Program-made: the position numbers and the translations under genes
Assembly: GCF_023703795.1 (NCBI RefSeq)
Contig: NZ_CP098518.1
Coordinates: 1-64,000 of the forward strand
Direction of reading: 5' to 3'
Source: Haloplanus sp. HW8-1
Lineage (GTDB): Archaea > Halobacteriota > Halobacteria > Halobacteriales > Haloferacaceae
Length of the DNA stretch: 64,000 nt
The notes under the pieces: model-generated
What the model saw: the letters and a program-made list of their open reading frames with translations, nothing else
Database searches by the model: none
Told to the model about the DNA's origin: nothing
Shown here: positions 7,679 to 16,484 of the stretch, piece by piece
Position numbering within the stretch: position 1 is the first letter of the stretch
How the letters are laid out: every line of letters begins with the position of its first letter

Positions 7679-10045
7679 GTGAGCGACGTCGACCTCTCGG
7701 CACCGAAGTACTACCTGAATCGGGAGCTCTCGGAGCTCGCCTTTCAGGCACGCGTCCTTCACGAGGGAACCGAGGAGCGCAATCCGCCGCTCGAACGGCT
7801 TCGGTTTCTCGCCTTCTTCACGAAGAACACCGACGAGTTCTTCATGAAACGTGTCGGCGGGCTCAAACAGCAGATCGACGCCGGCGTGACCGAGACGACG
7901 CCCGACGGACGGACGCCGGAAGAACAGTGGCGTGAGGTGCTGGATGCCGCACGACCGCTCTTCCGGCGGCAGTCCGACTACTGGCGGACGACGCTCGAAC
8001 CGGCGCTCGCGGACGCGGGGATCGAGATCCGCGAGCCCGAAACGCTCCCGACGGACGAGCACGAACGGCTCCGCACGTACTTCGAGAAGTCCATCCTGCC
8101 GACGCTGACGCCGCTCGCGTTCGACCCGGCCCATCCCTTCCCGTTCATCTCGAACCTCTCACTGTCGCTCGCCGTGCTTTCGTCTGACGGCTCCGGCGAG
8201 ACGACGTTCACCCGTATCAAGATCCCGTCGAACCAGCCACGACTGATCGCCGTTCCCGACGAAACCGGTCGGTACGTCCTCATCGAGGACCTCATCGAGA
8301 GCAACCTCGACCTCCTGCTTCCCGACCTCGATATTCGCGACGTGTCGAAGTTCAAGGTGACTCGCAACGCCGAGGTACGGCGCAACGAGGAGGTAGCCGA
8401 GGACCTCATCGACATGGTCGAGGAGGTGCTCGAACAGCGCCGATTCGCGACGGTCGTCCGCCTCGAGGTCGACGCCGACATGCCCGAGGAGTCGGTCTCG
8501 ATCCTCAAGGAGCATCTCGACGTCGCTGACCGGGAGGTGTTCCACCGGGAGGGCCCGATCGACTTCGAGGACTTCTTCGGACTCGCCGAACTGGACCGTC
8601 CGGAGCTCACGCTGCCGCCGTGGACGCCGCAGGCACATCCGCGGCTACAGCCGGTGGCCGGCGACGCTCGCGAGGGGCGGACGGACATCTTCGACGAGAT
8701 TCGAAAGGGGGATATTCTGGTCCACCACCCGTACCACTCCTTCGAGGGGACGGTACAGCGGTTCCTCGACGCGGCGGCGACCGACCCCGACGTACTCGCG
8801 GTGAAGGCGGCCATCTATCGGACTGCGAGCGATTCGAAAGTGATCCAGAGCCTCATCGACGCCGCCGACAACGGCAAGCAGGTGGCGGTGATGGTCGAAC
8901 TCAAGGCCCGGTTCGACGAGAAGAACAACCTCGAATGGGTTCGGCAACTCGAGGAGGAGGGCATCCACGTCGCCTACGGGACCGTCGGTCTGAAGACACA
9001 CACCAAGACGGCGCTCGTGGTTCGCCAGGAGGACGACGGCGTCCGACTCTACTCGCACGTCGGCACGGGTAACTACCACTCGGAGACGGCCAAGGCCTAC
9101 TCGGATCTGGGACTGTTGACCGCCGACCGGGACGTCGGCCACGACCTCACGAAGGTGTTCAACTTCTTCACCGGCCCCACCCTCGACGACCGCTTCCGGA
9201 AGCTCCTCATCGCGCCGGTGACGATGCGCGAGCGATTCACGAGGATGGTCCGGCGCGAGGCCGACCACGCTCGCGAGGGTCGGCGGGCACGGATGGTCGT
9301 GAAAGTGAACGGACTCGAAGATCCGGCGATGGTCGAAGAGCTCTACCGCGCCTCGATGGCCGGCGTCGAGATCGACCTGATCGTTCGGGACATCTGTCGG
9401 CTCCGCCCCGGTATCGAGGGGGTGAGCGAGAACGTCACCGTCCACTCGATCGTCGGCCGCTTTCTCGAACACGCTCGCGTCTTCTATTTCGAGAACGCGG
9501 GTGCCCCGGAGTGGTACATCGGGTCGGCCGACTGGATGACGCGGAACCTGGACTACCGGGTCGAGGCCGTCACGCCCGTCGAGGCCGTGCCGCTACGTCG
9601 ACAGCTTCGGTTCGTCTTGGAGGCCTCGCTGGCGGACAACCGCCGCCGGTGGGTGATGCAGAGCGACGGAAGCTACGAGCAGGTCACGCCGGGCGACGAG
9701 CCGGAACGGGACGTGCAGGAGATCCTGATGGCGGCCACCGAGGCCGCCCTCGACCGCGGCCACGGCGTCGGGATCGAGGCCGATCCCGAACTCATCCCGG
9801 GGACCCTCCTCGTCGCGGACGCCGATCCGACCGGCACTGCGCCCGACGGCACGGCGGCGAGCGACGACACGGACGAGTTCCAATCGGACGGCGGGGACCG
9901 ATCCGTCTTCGACGCCCACGCCGAACACTGGTACCACCCGGACAGCGAGACGTACGACTGGGCGGTTCGGACGACCGATGGAGACCGTCGATACTTCATA
10001 ACACGCGAGGGGGCGCGGGAGCGCCTTCGATCGGAGTACGAATGA
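7679..10045 (+). CDS. ppk: Polyphosphate kinase 1
   Basis: From the GTG at 7679 this is 788 residues beginning MSDVDLSAPKYYLNREL, the conserved PPK1 N-terminus. It polymerises ATP gamma-phosphate into polyphosphate reversibly. The head domain shows FLAFFTKNTDEFFMKRVGG. The two phospholipase-D-like catalytic domains carry HHPYHSFEGTVQRFL (phospho-accepting His near 349-353), LKARFDEKNNLEW and the SHVGTGNYH segment. After about residue 690 an acidic linker leads to a C-terminal extra segment of some 45 residues (HWYHPDSETYDWAVRTTDG) not part of the core fold. In-frame upstream GTGs (for example 7559) would add a poorly conserved extension. Confidence 0.93.
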   Translation: MSDVDLSAPKYYLNRELSELAFQARVLHEGTEERNPPLERLRFLAFFTKNTDEFFMKRVGGLKQQIDAGVTETTPDGRTPEEQWREVLDAARPLFRRQSDYWRTTLEPALADAGIEIREPETLPTDEHERLRTYFEKSILPTLTPLAFDPAHPFPFISNLSLSLAVLSSDGSGETTFTRIKIPSNQPRLIAVPDETGRYVLIEDLIESNLDLLLPDLDIRDVSKFKVTRNAEVRRNEEVAEDLIDMVEEVLEQRRFATVVRLEVDADMPEESVSILKEHLDVADREVFHREGPIDFEDFFGLAELDRPELTLPPWTPQAHPRLQPVAGDAREGRTDIFDEIRKGDILVHHPYHSFEGTVQRFLDAAATDPDVLAVKAAIYRTASDSKVIQSLIDAADNGKQVAVMVELKARFDEKNNLEWVRQLEEEGIHVAYGTVGLKTHTKTALVVRQEDDGVRLYSHVGTGNYHSETAKAYSDLGLLTADRDVGHDLTKVFNFFTGPTLDDRFRKLLIAPVTMRERFTRMVRREADHAREGRRARMVVKVNGLEDPAMVEELYRASMAGVEIDLIVRDICRLRPGIEGVSENVTVHSIVGRFLEHARVFYFENAGAPEWYIGSADWMTRNLDYRVEAVTPVEAVPLRRQLRFVLEASLADNRRRWVMQSDGSYEQVTPGDEPERDVQEILMAATEAALDRGHGVGIEADPELIPGTLLVADADPTGTAPDGTAASDDTDEFQSDGGDRSVFDAHAEHWYHPDSETYDWAVRTTDGDRRYFITREGARERLRSEYE

Positions 10046-10133
10046 GCCACCGTCTGCCGTCCCATCCGAGGCGCGCGCTCGCGCGGACCGACGATTTCGC
10101 CCCACGTGGCGACTGACGGGGCTGAGACGGCTG

Positions 10134-10820
10134 TCAGACCGGTCTGACGATCTTCGCCTCGTCTCGCTCCTCGTGGGTCGTCGTCGCCTCGACGGCCACG
10201 AACGCGTCGCGGCGGTAGTCGTACGCGGTCAGCGGCCCGCCGTAGACACACCCGGTGTCGAGACCGACGGCGTGGGGCCGTTCGACCGGCCGGTCGTGGA
10301 CGGTGTGACCGAAGAACACGCGGAACGGCCCGTCGTAGCTCTCGTACCAGAACGGGCCCTCGTATCCGTCGCCGTGCGGGGCACGCATCGTCAACAGCTC
10401 CTCGGCGGTGTGATCCTCGAGCGGTCGCTCGGGGTCGATGCCCCCGTGGACGACGAGTGCGTTGGCAAAGGAGACGGCCAGGGGAAGCGACTCGAGGTAC
10501 GCCCGGTCCCCCTCGCGCAGCCAGTCGGGACGTTTCTCGCCGCGGACGATCTTCCGTTCGTTGTTCCCGCGGACGCTGACGAGACGGTCGTCGTCGCGGA
10601 CGAGGTCGATGACACCGGGGCTGTCCGGTCCCTTCCGGACGAGGTCGCCGACGAAGACGACGAGGTCGTCCTCGTTCAACTCGAGGGTCGTAAGGAGCGA
10701 CTCCAGCGCGACCCGGCTCCCGTGGACGTCACCGACGACGTAGATATCGCGGTAGCGGTCCGGGTCGATCCGTTCGTGGTGTGCTTCGACTTCGTCGCCG
10801 AACTGGGGTATCGCGTGCAT
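10134..10820 (-). CDS. Metallophosphoesterase, PPP/ApaH-like
   Basis: A protein of 228 residues with the calcineurin-like core: VGDVHGS (first metal motif), VFVGDLVRKGPDS (second), RGNNER (general acid and metal) and VHGGID. These enzymes hydrolyse phosphoproteins or dinucleoside polyphosphates; the short single-domain form does not decide which. The ATG at 10820 is preferred to a longer upstream Met because the conserved domain starts soon after. It is convergent with ppk. Confidence 0.88.
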   Translation of the reverse strand: MHAIPQFGDEVEAHHERIDPDRYRDIYVVGDVHGSRVALESLLTTLELNEDDLVVFVGDLVRKGPDSPGVIDLVRDDDRLVSVRGNNERKIVRGEKRPDWLREGDRAYLESLPLAVSFANALVVHGGIDPERPLEDHTAEELLTMRAPHGDGYEGPFWYESYDGPFRVFFGHTVHDRPVERPHAVGLDTGCVYGGPLTAYDYRRDAFVAVEATTTHEERDEAKIVRPV

Positions 10821-11026
10821 CTGTGGAATCTCCGGGGGTGAGTGGTCGCTCACACTCCGTCCCGGTCTGACGGTCACCAGGTACTGACGGAGTTAAGGGG
10901 TTGCTAATTGGCGACTATACGGCTATGTAGTTTCCGTGGGGAACCGGACGCCGGGCGGCTTCGATCCACTGGTGGCCCGCCGTGAGCGACGAAACGATTA
11001 GTATGTGGCGCGCCGACGGTCCTTTC

Positions 11027-11083
11027 ATGTCACAGATCACTGCCGCGGCTGTCCGGCGGGCCGACAGGCCGGCCGGGGTGTGA
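11027..11083 (+). CDS. Possible 18-codon leader ORF before the AOR gene
   Basis: An ATG-started frame of 18 codons (MSQITAAAVRRADRPAGV) ends with TGA one base before the GTG of the aldehyde oxidoreductase gene. The spacing would suit coupling by translation, but so short a frame can arise by chance in GC-rich DNA. Confidence 0.2.
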   Translation: MSQITAAAVRRADRPAGV

Positions 11084-11084
11084 C

Positions 11085-12956
11085 GTGCCGGAGACGGCCC
11101 TCCCGCCCGTCTACGGCGGCGAGATCCTCGACGTCCATCTCGATACGGGCGAGTCCGTGACCGAACCGATCGACCCTGCGGACGCTCGGCGCTTTCTCGG
11201 CGGCAACGGGTTCGTGGCGAAGGCGGTCCACGATCACGTCCCCGTCGACGCCGATCCGTTCGACCCCGAGACCGTCGTCGCGTTCGCCGTCGGGCCGATG
11301 AACGGGACGCCCTTCCAGTCGACGAGTCGGGGCGTCGTCGGGTTCGTCAGCCCGCAGACCAACGGCTTCTTCGACAGCACGTTCGGCGGGACCTTCCCAC
11401 GCGCCCAGAAGACGACGGGGTTCGAGTCGGTCGTCCTCCACGGGGCCGCCGACGAACTCTCCTACGTCCTGATCGACGAGGACGGGGCCACGGTGGTTCC
11501 GGCGCCCGACCTCGCGGGCGTCGACACCTACGAGACGTGTGCCGCGGTCGGCGACCGGGTCGCCGAGGGTCGGAGCGTCGACGCCGCCGACGTCCACGTG
11601 ATCGCGGCCGGGCCGGCGGGCGAGAACCTGGTGCGCTATGCCTGCCTGCTCCACGACTCCGAGATGCGCGAGGGCGTCGCCGGCCGCGGCGGCGCCGGCG
11701 CCGTTCTCGGCTCGAAGAACGTCAAGGCGGTGGCGGTCGTCGAGGGATCGTTCCGGCCCGAACCGGCCGCTGACGGCGACCTCCGGAGTCTCGTGGGCGA
11801 CCGGATGGGTCCGCTGATGGCCGAAACGGAGATGCTCCAGGAGTACGGCACCAGCGGCCTCGTCAACCCGATCAACGAGATGGGGAAACTCGGCCGGCGG
11901 AACAACCGGGTCGAGCAGTCTCCGCGCGACGACGCCGAGGCGATCAGCGGCGAGCACATCCGCGAGGCGTACGTCACCGAGGACACGACGTGTGCGAACT
12001 GTGCGGTCGCCTGCGGCAAGCACGTCACCGTCGAGAGCGAGGGCGTCACCGACGGGAAGATCCCCGAGTTCGAGAGCCTTTTCGGCACCGCGACGATGAC
12101 CGACGTCTTCGACGTCGAGCGCGTGATGAAAGCCAACGACCTGTGTGACCGCCTGGGGATGGACACCATCTCCTGGGGCGTCACCGTCGCCTTCGCCCGC
12201 GAGTGTTACGACGAGGGGCTACTGACGGACGACGACTCGCCGCACCTCGCCTTCGGCGACGCCGACGGCCTGGTCGAACTCGCCCGACTGACGGCCCATC
12301 GGGAGGGGTTCGGCGACCGCCTCGCCGAGGGATCCTTCCGCCTCGCGGCCGACCTCGACGACGAGGCCGAGCGCTACCTCCACGGCGTCAAGGGTCTGGA
12401 GTTCGCCGCCCACTCCCCGCGCGGGCTGAAGGGAATGAGCATCGGCTACGCCACCGCCACCCGTGGCGGCTCACACCACGACACCCGACCGACCCTCCAG
12501 TACGACGGCGAACACACCGAGACGACCGACGGAACCCCCGAGTTCGCCGCCCGAATCCAGCATTTCACCGCCCTCGGCGACTCGCTCACCCAGTGCCGGT
12601 TCGTGAGCGAGGGTGGGTGGGACAAGCGCGTCACCGACCGCTACCGCGACGCGATCAACGCCGCGACGGGGTGGGACCTCTCGACTGACGACGTGGAGCG
12701 GATCGGCGAGCGGATCTACAACCTCGAACGCCTGATCAACGTCGACCGCGGCGTCGCCCGCCGCGAGACGGACACTCTCTCCCATCGCGTGATGCACGAG
12801 CCCATCCCCGACGGACCCGCTCAGGGAATGTACTGCCCCCCCGAGGAACTCGACGCGATGCTCGACGAGTACTACGACTTCCGTGGCTGGGACGCCGACG
12901 GGGTTCCCACGTCCGACCGCCTCGAAACTCTCGACATCGCGGGGCTGGCGGACTGA
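11085..12956 (+). CDS. aor: Tungsten-containing aldehyde:ferredoxin oxidoreductase
   Basis: A protein of 623 residues with the AOR family order: an N-terminal tungstopterin domain (RFLGGNGFVAKAV; GRGGAGAVLGSKNVKAV near 205) and C-terminal helical domains. The [4Fe-4S] ligands are TCANCAVACGKH (C303, C306, C310) and the later NDLCDRLGMD (C354). Such enzymes oxidise aldehydes to acids with ferredoxin as acceptor, in the cytoplasm. The start is GTG at 11085. No molybdopterin gene or dedicated ferredoxin lies beside it, and the substrate cannot be read from sequence. Confidence 0.92.
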   Translation: MPETALPPVYGGEILDVHLDTGESVTEPIDPADARRFLGGNGFVAKAVHDHVPVDADPFDPETVVAFAVGPMNGTPFQSTSRGVVGFVSPQTNGFFDSTFGGTFPRAQKTTGFESVVLHGAADELSYVLIDEDGATVVPAPDLAGVDTYETCAAVGDRVAEGRSVDAADVHVIAAGPAGENLVRYACLLHDSEMREGVAGRGGAGAVLGSKNVKAVAVVEGSFRPEPAADGDLRSLVGDRMGPLMAETEMLQEYGTSGLVNPINEMGKLGRRNNRVEQSPRDDAEAISGEHIREAYVTEDTTCANCAVACGKHVTVESEGVTDGKIPEFESLFGTATMTDVFDVERVMKANDLCDRLGMDTISWGVTVAFARECYDEGLLTDDDSPHLAFGDADGLVELARLTAHREGFGDRLAEGSFRLAADLDDEAERYLHGVKGLEFAAHSPRGLKGMSIGYATATRGGSHHDTRPTLQYDGEHTETTDGTPEFAARIQHFTALGDSLTQCRFVSEGGWDKRVTDRYRDAINAATGWDLSTDDVERIGERIYNLERLINVDRGVARRETDTLSHRVMHEPIPDGPAQGMYCPPEELDAMLDEYYDFRGWDADGVPTSDRLETLDIAGLAD

Positions 12957-12961
12957 TCGGG

Positions 12962-13369
12962 CTACGCCTCCGCGTTTCGATACCCCGCGAGCACCCACAC
13001 ACCCACCGCGACGGCGGCGGCGACGATCACGAAGATCCAGAACGCGACCCAGAGGGCGAGGCCGGCGCGCCCGGACCACACGCCCGCGACGACGCCGGCC
13101 AGACCGGCTAGGCCGAACGGCGTCAGAAAAGGTAGGTCGGTCCACGATCCGCCGGCGTTGTGATACTCGACCGCGTAGCCCCAGACGTTACCGACGGTGA
13201 ACTGGAAGATGACGAGGCCGAACAGGCCGGAGACCAGGGCGCCGACGGCCGTTCGGGTGGTGACGGTGCCGGCGCGGGATAGCGAGACACCCATCCCGGC
13301 GACGAGGACCAACACCATCAGGCCGTGCCACGGTCGACGGCGATCACGGAGACGGGACTGGAGGGACAC
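12962..13369 (-). CDS. Four-helix membrane protein, unknown function
   Basis: About 135 residues from the GTG at 13369 (MSLQSRLRDRRRPWHGLMVLV). Four hydrophobic segments are separated by short loops, with a conserved-looking NVWGYAVEYHNAGGSWTDLP between the second and third. The frame stays open upstream to 13513, but that part crosses the repeat marking the left edge of the mobile island and is unlikely to be coding. It is convergent with the AOR gene, 5 bases apart. Confidence 0.65.
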   Translation of the reverse strand: MSLQSRLRDRRRPWHGLMVLVLVAGMGVSLSRAGTVTTRTAVGALVSGLFGLVIFQFTVGNVWGYAVEYHNAGGSWTDLPFLTPFGLAGLAGVVAGVWSGRAGLALWVAFWIFVIVAAAVAVGVWVLAGYRNAEA

Positions 13370-13442
13370 GCTCCCCCACTCGATCCCCTCGGCAAAGAGC
13401 CCCGGGGCTCCGTCTCGGCGACCGAGTCGCCCGGTCACGCCG

Positions 13443-13453
13443 CCATGCGACTC
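13443..13453. repeat. Left copy of 11-bp direct repeat flanking the island
   Basis: CCATGCGACTC. The identical 11 bases recur at 26837-26847, immediately beyond the right end of unit 2. It reads as a target-site duplication. On this side four extra bases (GCAA) separate it from the inverted-repeat end at 13458; on the right side there are none. Confidence 0.7.
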
Positions 13454-13457
13454 GCAA

Positions 13458-13483
13458 AAGTTGAGACTCTTCTTCTCAATGCA
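13458..13483 (+). repeat. Left-end repeat of unit 1
   Basis: A 26-bp sequence matching 18358-18383 at 22 of 26 positions. It begins AAGTTGAGAC and ends CTTCTCAATGCA, so TTGAGA and TCTCAA form an inner inverted repeat. Similarity to the unit 2 copy stops at its right edge. Likely a transposase-binding end. Confidence 0.65.
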
Positions 13484-13686
13484 TACGATCTCATCGAGAT
13501 CGATTGAGTCCAAGAACCACTAAGCGAACCTACGGTGAGATGGTCGTCATTTTCTGCAAGCGTTCAGGTATTGGCCAGTATCCGATTCGTCGAGAGTGTC
13601 CGTGTCAATATGCCCTCCTTACTAAGCTCTCATATTAGCTATCCACCAAGATATTAAATGACAGATTAGATATAGCCAGATTTAAT

Positions 13687-13703
13687 ATAATAGTCCTTAT
13701 TAT
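13687..13703. promoter_or_regulatory. Palindrome in the cbiM promoter
   Basis: ATAATA-GTCCT-TATTAT, a perfect 6-bp inverted repeat ending 10 bases before the cbiM ATG. It overlaps a TATA-like stretch (13681-13690) that would suit a leaderless transcript. Position suggests an operator for a metal-responsive repressor, but no known consensus is recognised. Confidence 0.4.
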
Positions 13704-13713
13704 TAATAACACG

Positions 13714-14394
13714 ATGGCACACATCCACCTCGGTGAAGGCTCGTTCCCCCTGTGGGCACTTGTGCTGTGGACGACCCTCGGCGTGGCACTCGTCGGTGCA
13801 GCCGTCTATCGGATCCGCAAGGGCGGAATCAAGACCCACCAGATCGCACTCGCCGGAATCGGTGCGGCAGCGAGTTTCGCAATCTTCCAGCTGAATATCC
13901 CGGTCTGGGGTGGCATCCACATGAACCTCACCGGGCTCGTCGGCATCCTCGCCGGGCCGCTGCTCGGAGCGCTCATCGCACTGGTCGTGAACATCTTCTC
14001 GGCAGCACTCGGCCACGGTGCAGTCGGCCTCCTCGGCGCGAATACGCTCGTGAACGCGAGCGAAGCTATCGTCGCCTACTACGCGTTCAAGACCCTGATG
14101 GGGATGGACTGGGACGTCTTCCCCGCCGGCGCCAGTGCCGCGACGCTCGGCCTTTCCGCAGGCGCGTTCCTGATGGGAGCGATCATCGTCATCAGCGGCG
14201 TGAACGGGAGCGCGCTGCCGCGTGGTGACCTGACGATCGCGGTCGCTGGTCTCGTCGGGCTCAACCTCGGCGTCGCCGTCATCGAGGGTATCTTGACGGG
14301 ATTCATCGTTCAGTTCCTCGCCTCCGTCCGCCCCGACCTCGTCGGCCTCGCCGACCGTGACACCCAGGAGGAGCCGACCGGGGTGACGGCCTGA
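13714..14394 (+). CDS. cbiM: Cobalt/nickel ECF transporter, substrate-binding membrane subunit CbiM/NikM
   Basis: A membrane protein of 226 residues with about six helices. Family hallmarks are an N-terminal His close to the start, a GGIHMNLTGLVGILAGPLLGAL segment with the second ligand histidine, and HGAVGLLGANTLVNA. In CbiM/NikM the N-terminal amine and His2 bind the ion. Here the protein starts MAHIHLGEG, with an extra Ala, so His would again be second only after Met removal. It overlaps cbiN by one base. The set cbiMNQO suggests uptake of Co(II) or Ni(II); which metal cannot be told. Confidence 0.85.
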   Translation: MAHIHLGEGSFPLWALVLWTTLGVALVGAAVYRIRKGGIKTHQIALAGIGAAASFAIFQLNIPVWGGIHMNLTGLVGILAGPLLGALIALVVNIFSAALGHGAVGLLGANTLVNASEAIVAYYAFKTLMGMDWDVFPAGASAATLGLSAGAFLMGAIIVISGVNGSALPRGDLTIAVAGLVGLNLGVAVIEGILTGFIVQFLASVRPDLVGLADRDTQEEPTGVTA

Positions 14395-14717
14395 TGCAGC
14401 GCTGGAAGCAGTACGGTGGTCTTGTTGGCCTCTTCGTTGCCTTTCTCGCCGCTGGGTACTGGGGCTTCACCGCAACCGGCGGCGCACTGCCGTGGGCCAA
14501 ACGCTCCGCACAGGCACTTCAGCGTGGTGTCCAGGAGAGTGGCGGCGCGCTCGTCGACTTCGGTCGCGGCATCGTCGTCGCCGGCCCGATCCGAAAGGGC
14601 GGACTGATGCTCGAATTCGGTGGGCTCGTCCTTCTGCTGGTCGTCCTCGGTGTCGGCATGTACGTCTACGTCGACCGCTACGGCGGCTTCGAGGACGGAG
14701 ATCGCCAGGCCCGGTAA
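14394..14717 (+). CDS. cbiN: Cobalt/nickel transporter accessory subunit CbiN/NikN-like
   Basis: 107 residues with one transmembrane helix at each end (about 8-27 and 75-92) and a roughly 45-residue extracytoplasmic loop. This is the topology and position of CbiN/NikN, which is needed for metal loading of CbiM. Sequence similarity to classic CbiN is weak, so the call rests mainly on topology and gene order. It starts at the ATG overlapping the cbiM stop. Confidence 0.7.
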   Translation: MQRWKQYGGLVGLFVAFLAAGYWGFTATGGALPWAKRSAQALQRGVQESGGALVDFGRGIVVAGPIRKGGLMLEFGGLVLLLVVLGVGMYVYVDRYGGFEDGDRQAR

Positions 14718-14719
14718 CC

Positions 14720-15532
14720 GTGACGACACTCTCGAACCACGTTCCCGATCCGCGGCTCATCACGGCGTTCGCCGAACGGCGAGATGGACCGTTACACCGC
14801 GTCAATCCATGGACGAAGGTCGGTGTCGTCGGTGCACTCGTCCTCGCCGTCACGGTGTTCGACCGCCTTGCGCTCCTGGCCGGACTATACGGAGCCGTAC
14901 TGGTTGTCTATGGACTCGCGGGACTGCCATACCGACGACTCGCTGGCTGGTACACGCTCCCGATGCTGTTCATCGTCTCGGTCGCCGGGCCGCTGGCGTT
15001 CCTCGAACCGGGGACGCCGATCGGTGGCGCGCTCTCGACACCGCTCGGTGAGCTTTCTGTCACATGGGCAGGGCTCGTGCTCTTCGGGGAGCTCAGCTGT
15101 CGATCACTCACGGTCGTCACGTTTGTCTTGACGGCGTCGATGACGACGAAATACACCGAGGTCGCGTACATGCTCGGGCGACTACTCCCACGGCCGATCG
15201 ACCAGATCGCGCTGCTCACCTATCGGTTCACGTTCGTCATGATCGAGACGCTTGAGGACCTCGTGAAAGCCGCGCTCTCTCGGGGTGCGAACTTCTCGGA
15301 GTTCTGGTCGAACAAACGGCTGTACGCGAGAATCCTCGGCATGACGATGCTGTCGGCCATCGAGCAGTCCGAACGATTCGTCAAGTCGATGGAAGCCCGT
15401 GGCTACAACGGCGACATCACGCTGTACGGCGACGTCTCGCGACCGCCGGTCCACGAACTGTTCGTCGTGATCGGGTCGTACGTCGCTGTCGTCGGCTACG
15501 CAGCGGTCGCGGTCTACGGGGTGAGACTGTGA
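14720..15532 (+). CDS. cbiQ: ECF transporter transmembrane (T) subunit CbiQ
   Basis: 270 residues from the GTG at 14720 (MTTLSNHVPDPRLITAFAE). Several N-terminal helices are followed by a cytoplasmic coupling region with the T-subunit Ala-Arg-Gly signatures AALSRGANF and SMEARGYNG, which dock to the ATPase. It begins 2 bases after cbiN and overlaps cbiO by 4 bases. Confidence 0.9.
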   Translation: MTTLSNHVPDPRLITAFAERRDGPLHRVNPWTKVGVVGALVLAVTVFDRLALLAGLYGAVLVVYGLAGLPYRRLAGWYTLPMLFIVSVAGPLAFLEPGTPIGGALSTPLGELSVTWAGLVLFGELSCRSLTVVTFVLTASMTTKYTEVAYMLGRLLPRPIDQIALLTYRFTFVMIETLEDLVKAALSRGANFSEFWSNKRLYARILGMTMLSAIEQSERFVKSMEARGYNGDITLYGDVSRPPVHELFVVIGSYVAVVGYAAVAVYGVRL

Positions 15533-16404
15533 GTCGAGACGATTCACCGCTCGTCGATCTTCAGTGTGAGGCTCACACCTACCCAGACGGGACGGTCGGC
15601 ATGCACGACGTTGATTTCTCAGTGTACTCCGACGAGATCGTCGCACTCGTCGGCGGCAACGGTGCCGGGAAGTCGACGCTCCTCGAACACCTGAACGCGA
15701 CGCTCGTTCCCGACGACGGCGAACTCGTCGTCGACGGCACGCCGATCACCGAAGACAACAAGGCACACGCGCGGCGGGAAGTCGGGTTCGTCTTCCAGGA
15801 CGCCGATACGCAACTCGTCGCGCCCACAGTCCTCGATGACGTGATGTTCGGCCTCCAGAACTACGGCGTCCCCGGTGACGAAGCGAGAGAGCGCGCTCGT
15901 GAGGCGCTCGCGACTGTCGACGCGGGCCACCTCGAAGACCGGATTCCTCACTATCTAAGCGGCGGCGAGAAACGCCTCGTCGGCCTCGCCGGCGTGCTCG
16001 TCCTCGAACCGAGCGTGGTCGTGCTGGACGAACCGCTCGCAGGGCTCGACCCCGAGCGGTCCCAACTGGTCGCCGAGCGAATCGAACAGATTCACGAGGA
16101 CGGTATCAGCGTCGTCTTGTCGACGCACGACCTCGAATTTGCCGCTGAAGTCGCAGACCGAGTCTGTGTGATGGCCGATGGTAACGTCGTTGGTAGCGGA
16201 ACGCCCCGAGCGGTGTTCTACGACGACGCGCTGTTGGCGGAAGCGAACCTTCTCCCGCCGAGTACGGTTCGTGTGGCTCGCGATGCAGGGCTGGGGACGA
16301 CCGCACAGCCAGTGACGGAAGCGGATCTGGTGGCGCTCCTCACAGAAGCCAGCAACTTGGAAACCACGCAGACACCCTCTCCAGATGGGCGCGGACACAA
16401 CTGA
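15529..16404 (+). CDS. cbiO: ECF transporter ATPase CbiO
   Basis: 291 residues with every ABC ATPase motif: Walker A GGNGAGKST, Q-loop VFQDADTQ, signature LSGGE, Walker B VVVLDEPLAGLD and switch His in STHDLE. It hydrolyses ATP to drive the CbiMNQ complex and starts with GTG inside the end of cbiQ. The last 60 residues after the core are typical CbiO C-terminal extension. The transposase remnant begins 81 bases downstream. Confidence 0.93.
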   Translation: MSRDDSPLVDLQCEAHTYPDGTVGMHDVDFSVYSDEIVALVGGNGAGKSTLLEHLNATLVPDDGELVVDGTPITEDNKAHARREVGFVFQDADTQLVAPTVLDDVMFGLQNYGVPGDEARERAREALATVDAGHLEDRIPHYLSGGEKRLVGLAGVLVLEPSVVVLDEPLAGLDPERSQLVAERIEQIHEDGISVVLSTHDLEFAAEVADRVCVMADGNVVGSGTPRAVFYDDALLAEANLLPPSTVRVARDAGLGTTAQPVTEADLVALLTEASNLETTQTPSPDGRGHN

Positions 16405-16484
16405 GGCCCACCCCCGGTATCTTGCGCCGCTTCCTCGGCAGATCGAGACCGGTGCGTTGCGGCATGCCTACTCCACCAATTCTC

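Noticed and set aside
13370-13513. Upstream extension of the minus-strand membrane protein gene to 13513
   Set aside because: It would cross the 11-bp repeat and the transposon left end; the hydrophobic protein starts well at the GTG at 13369.
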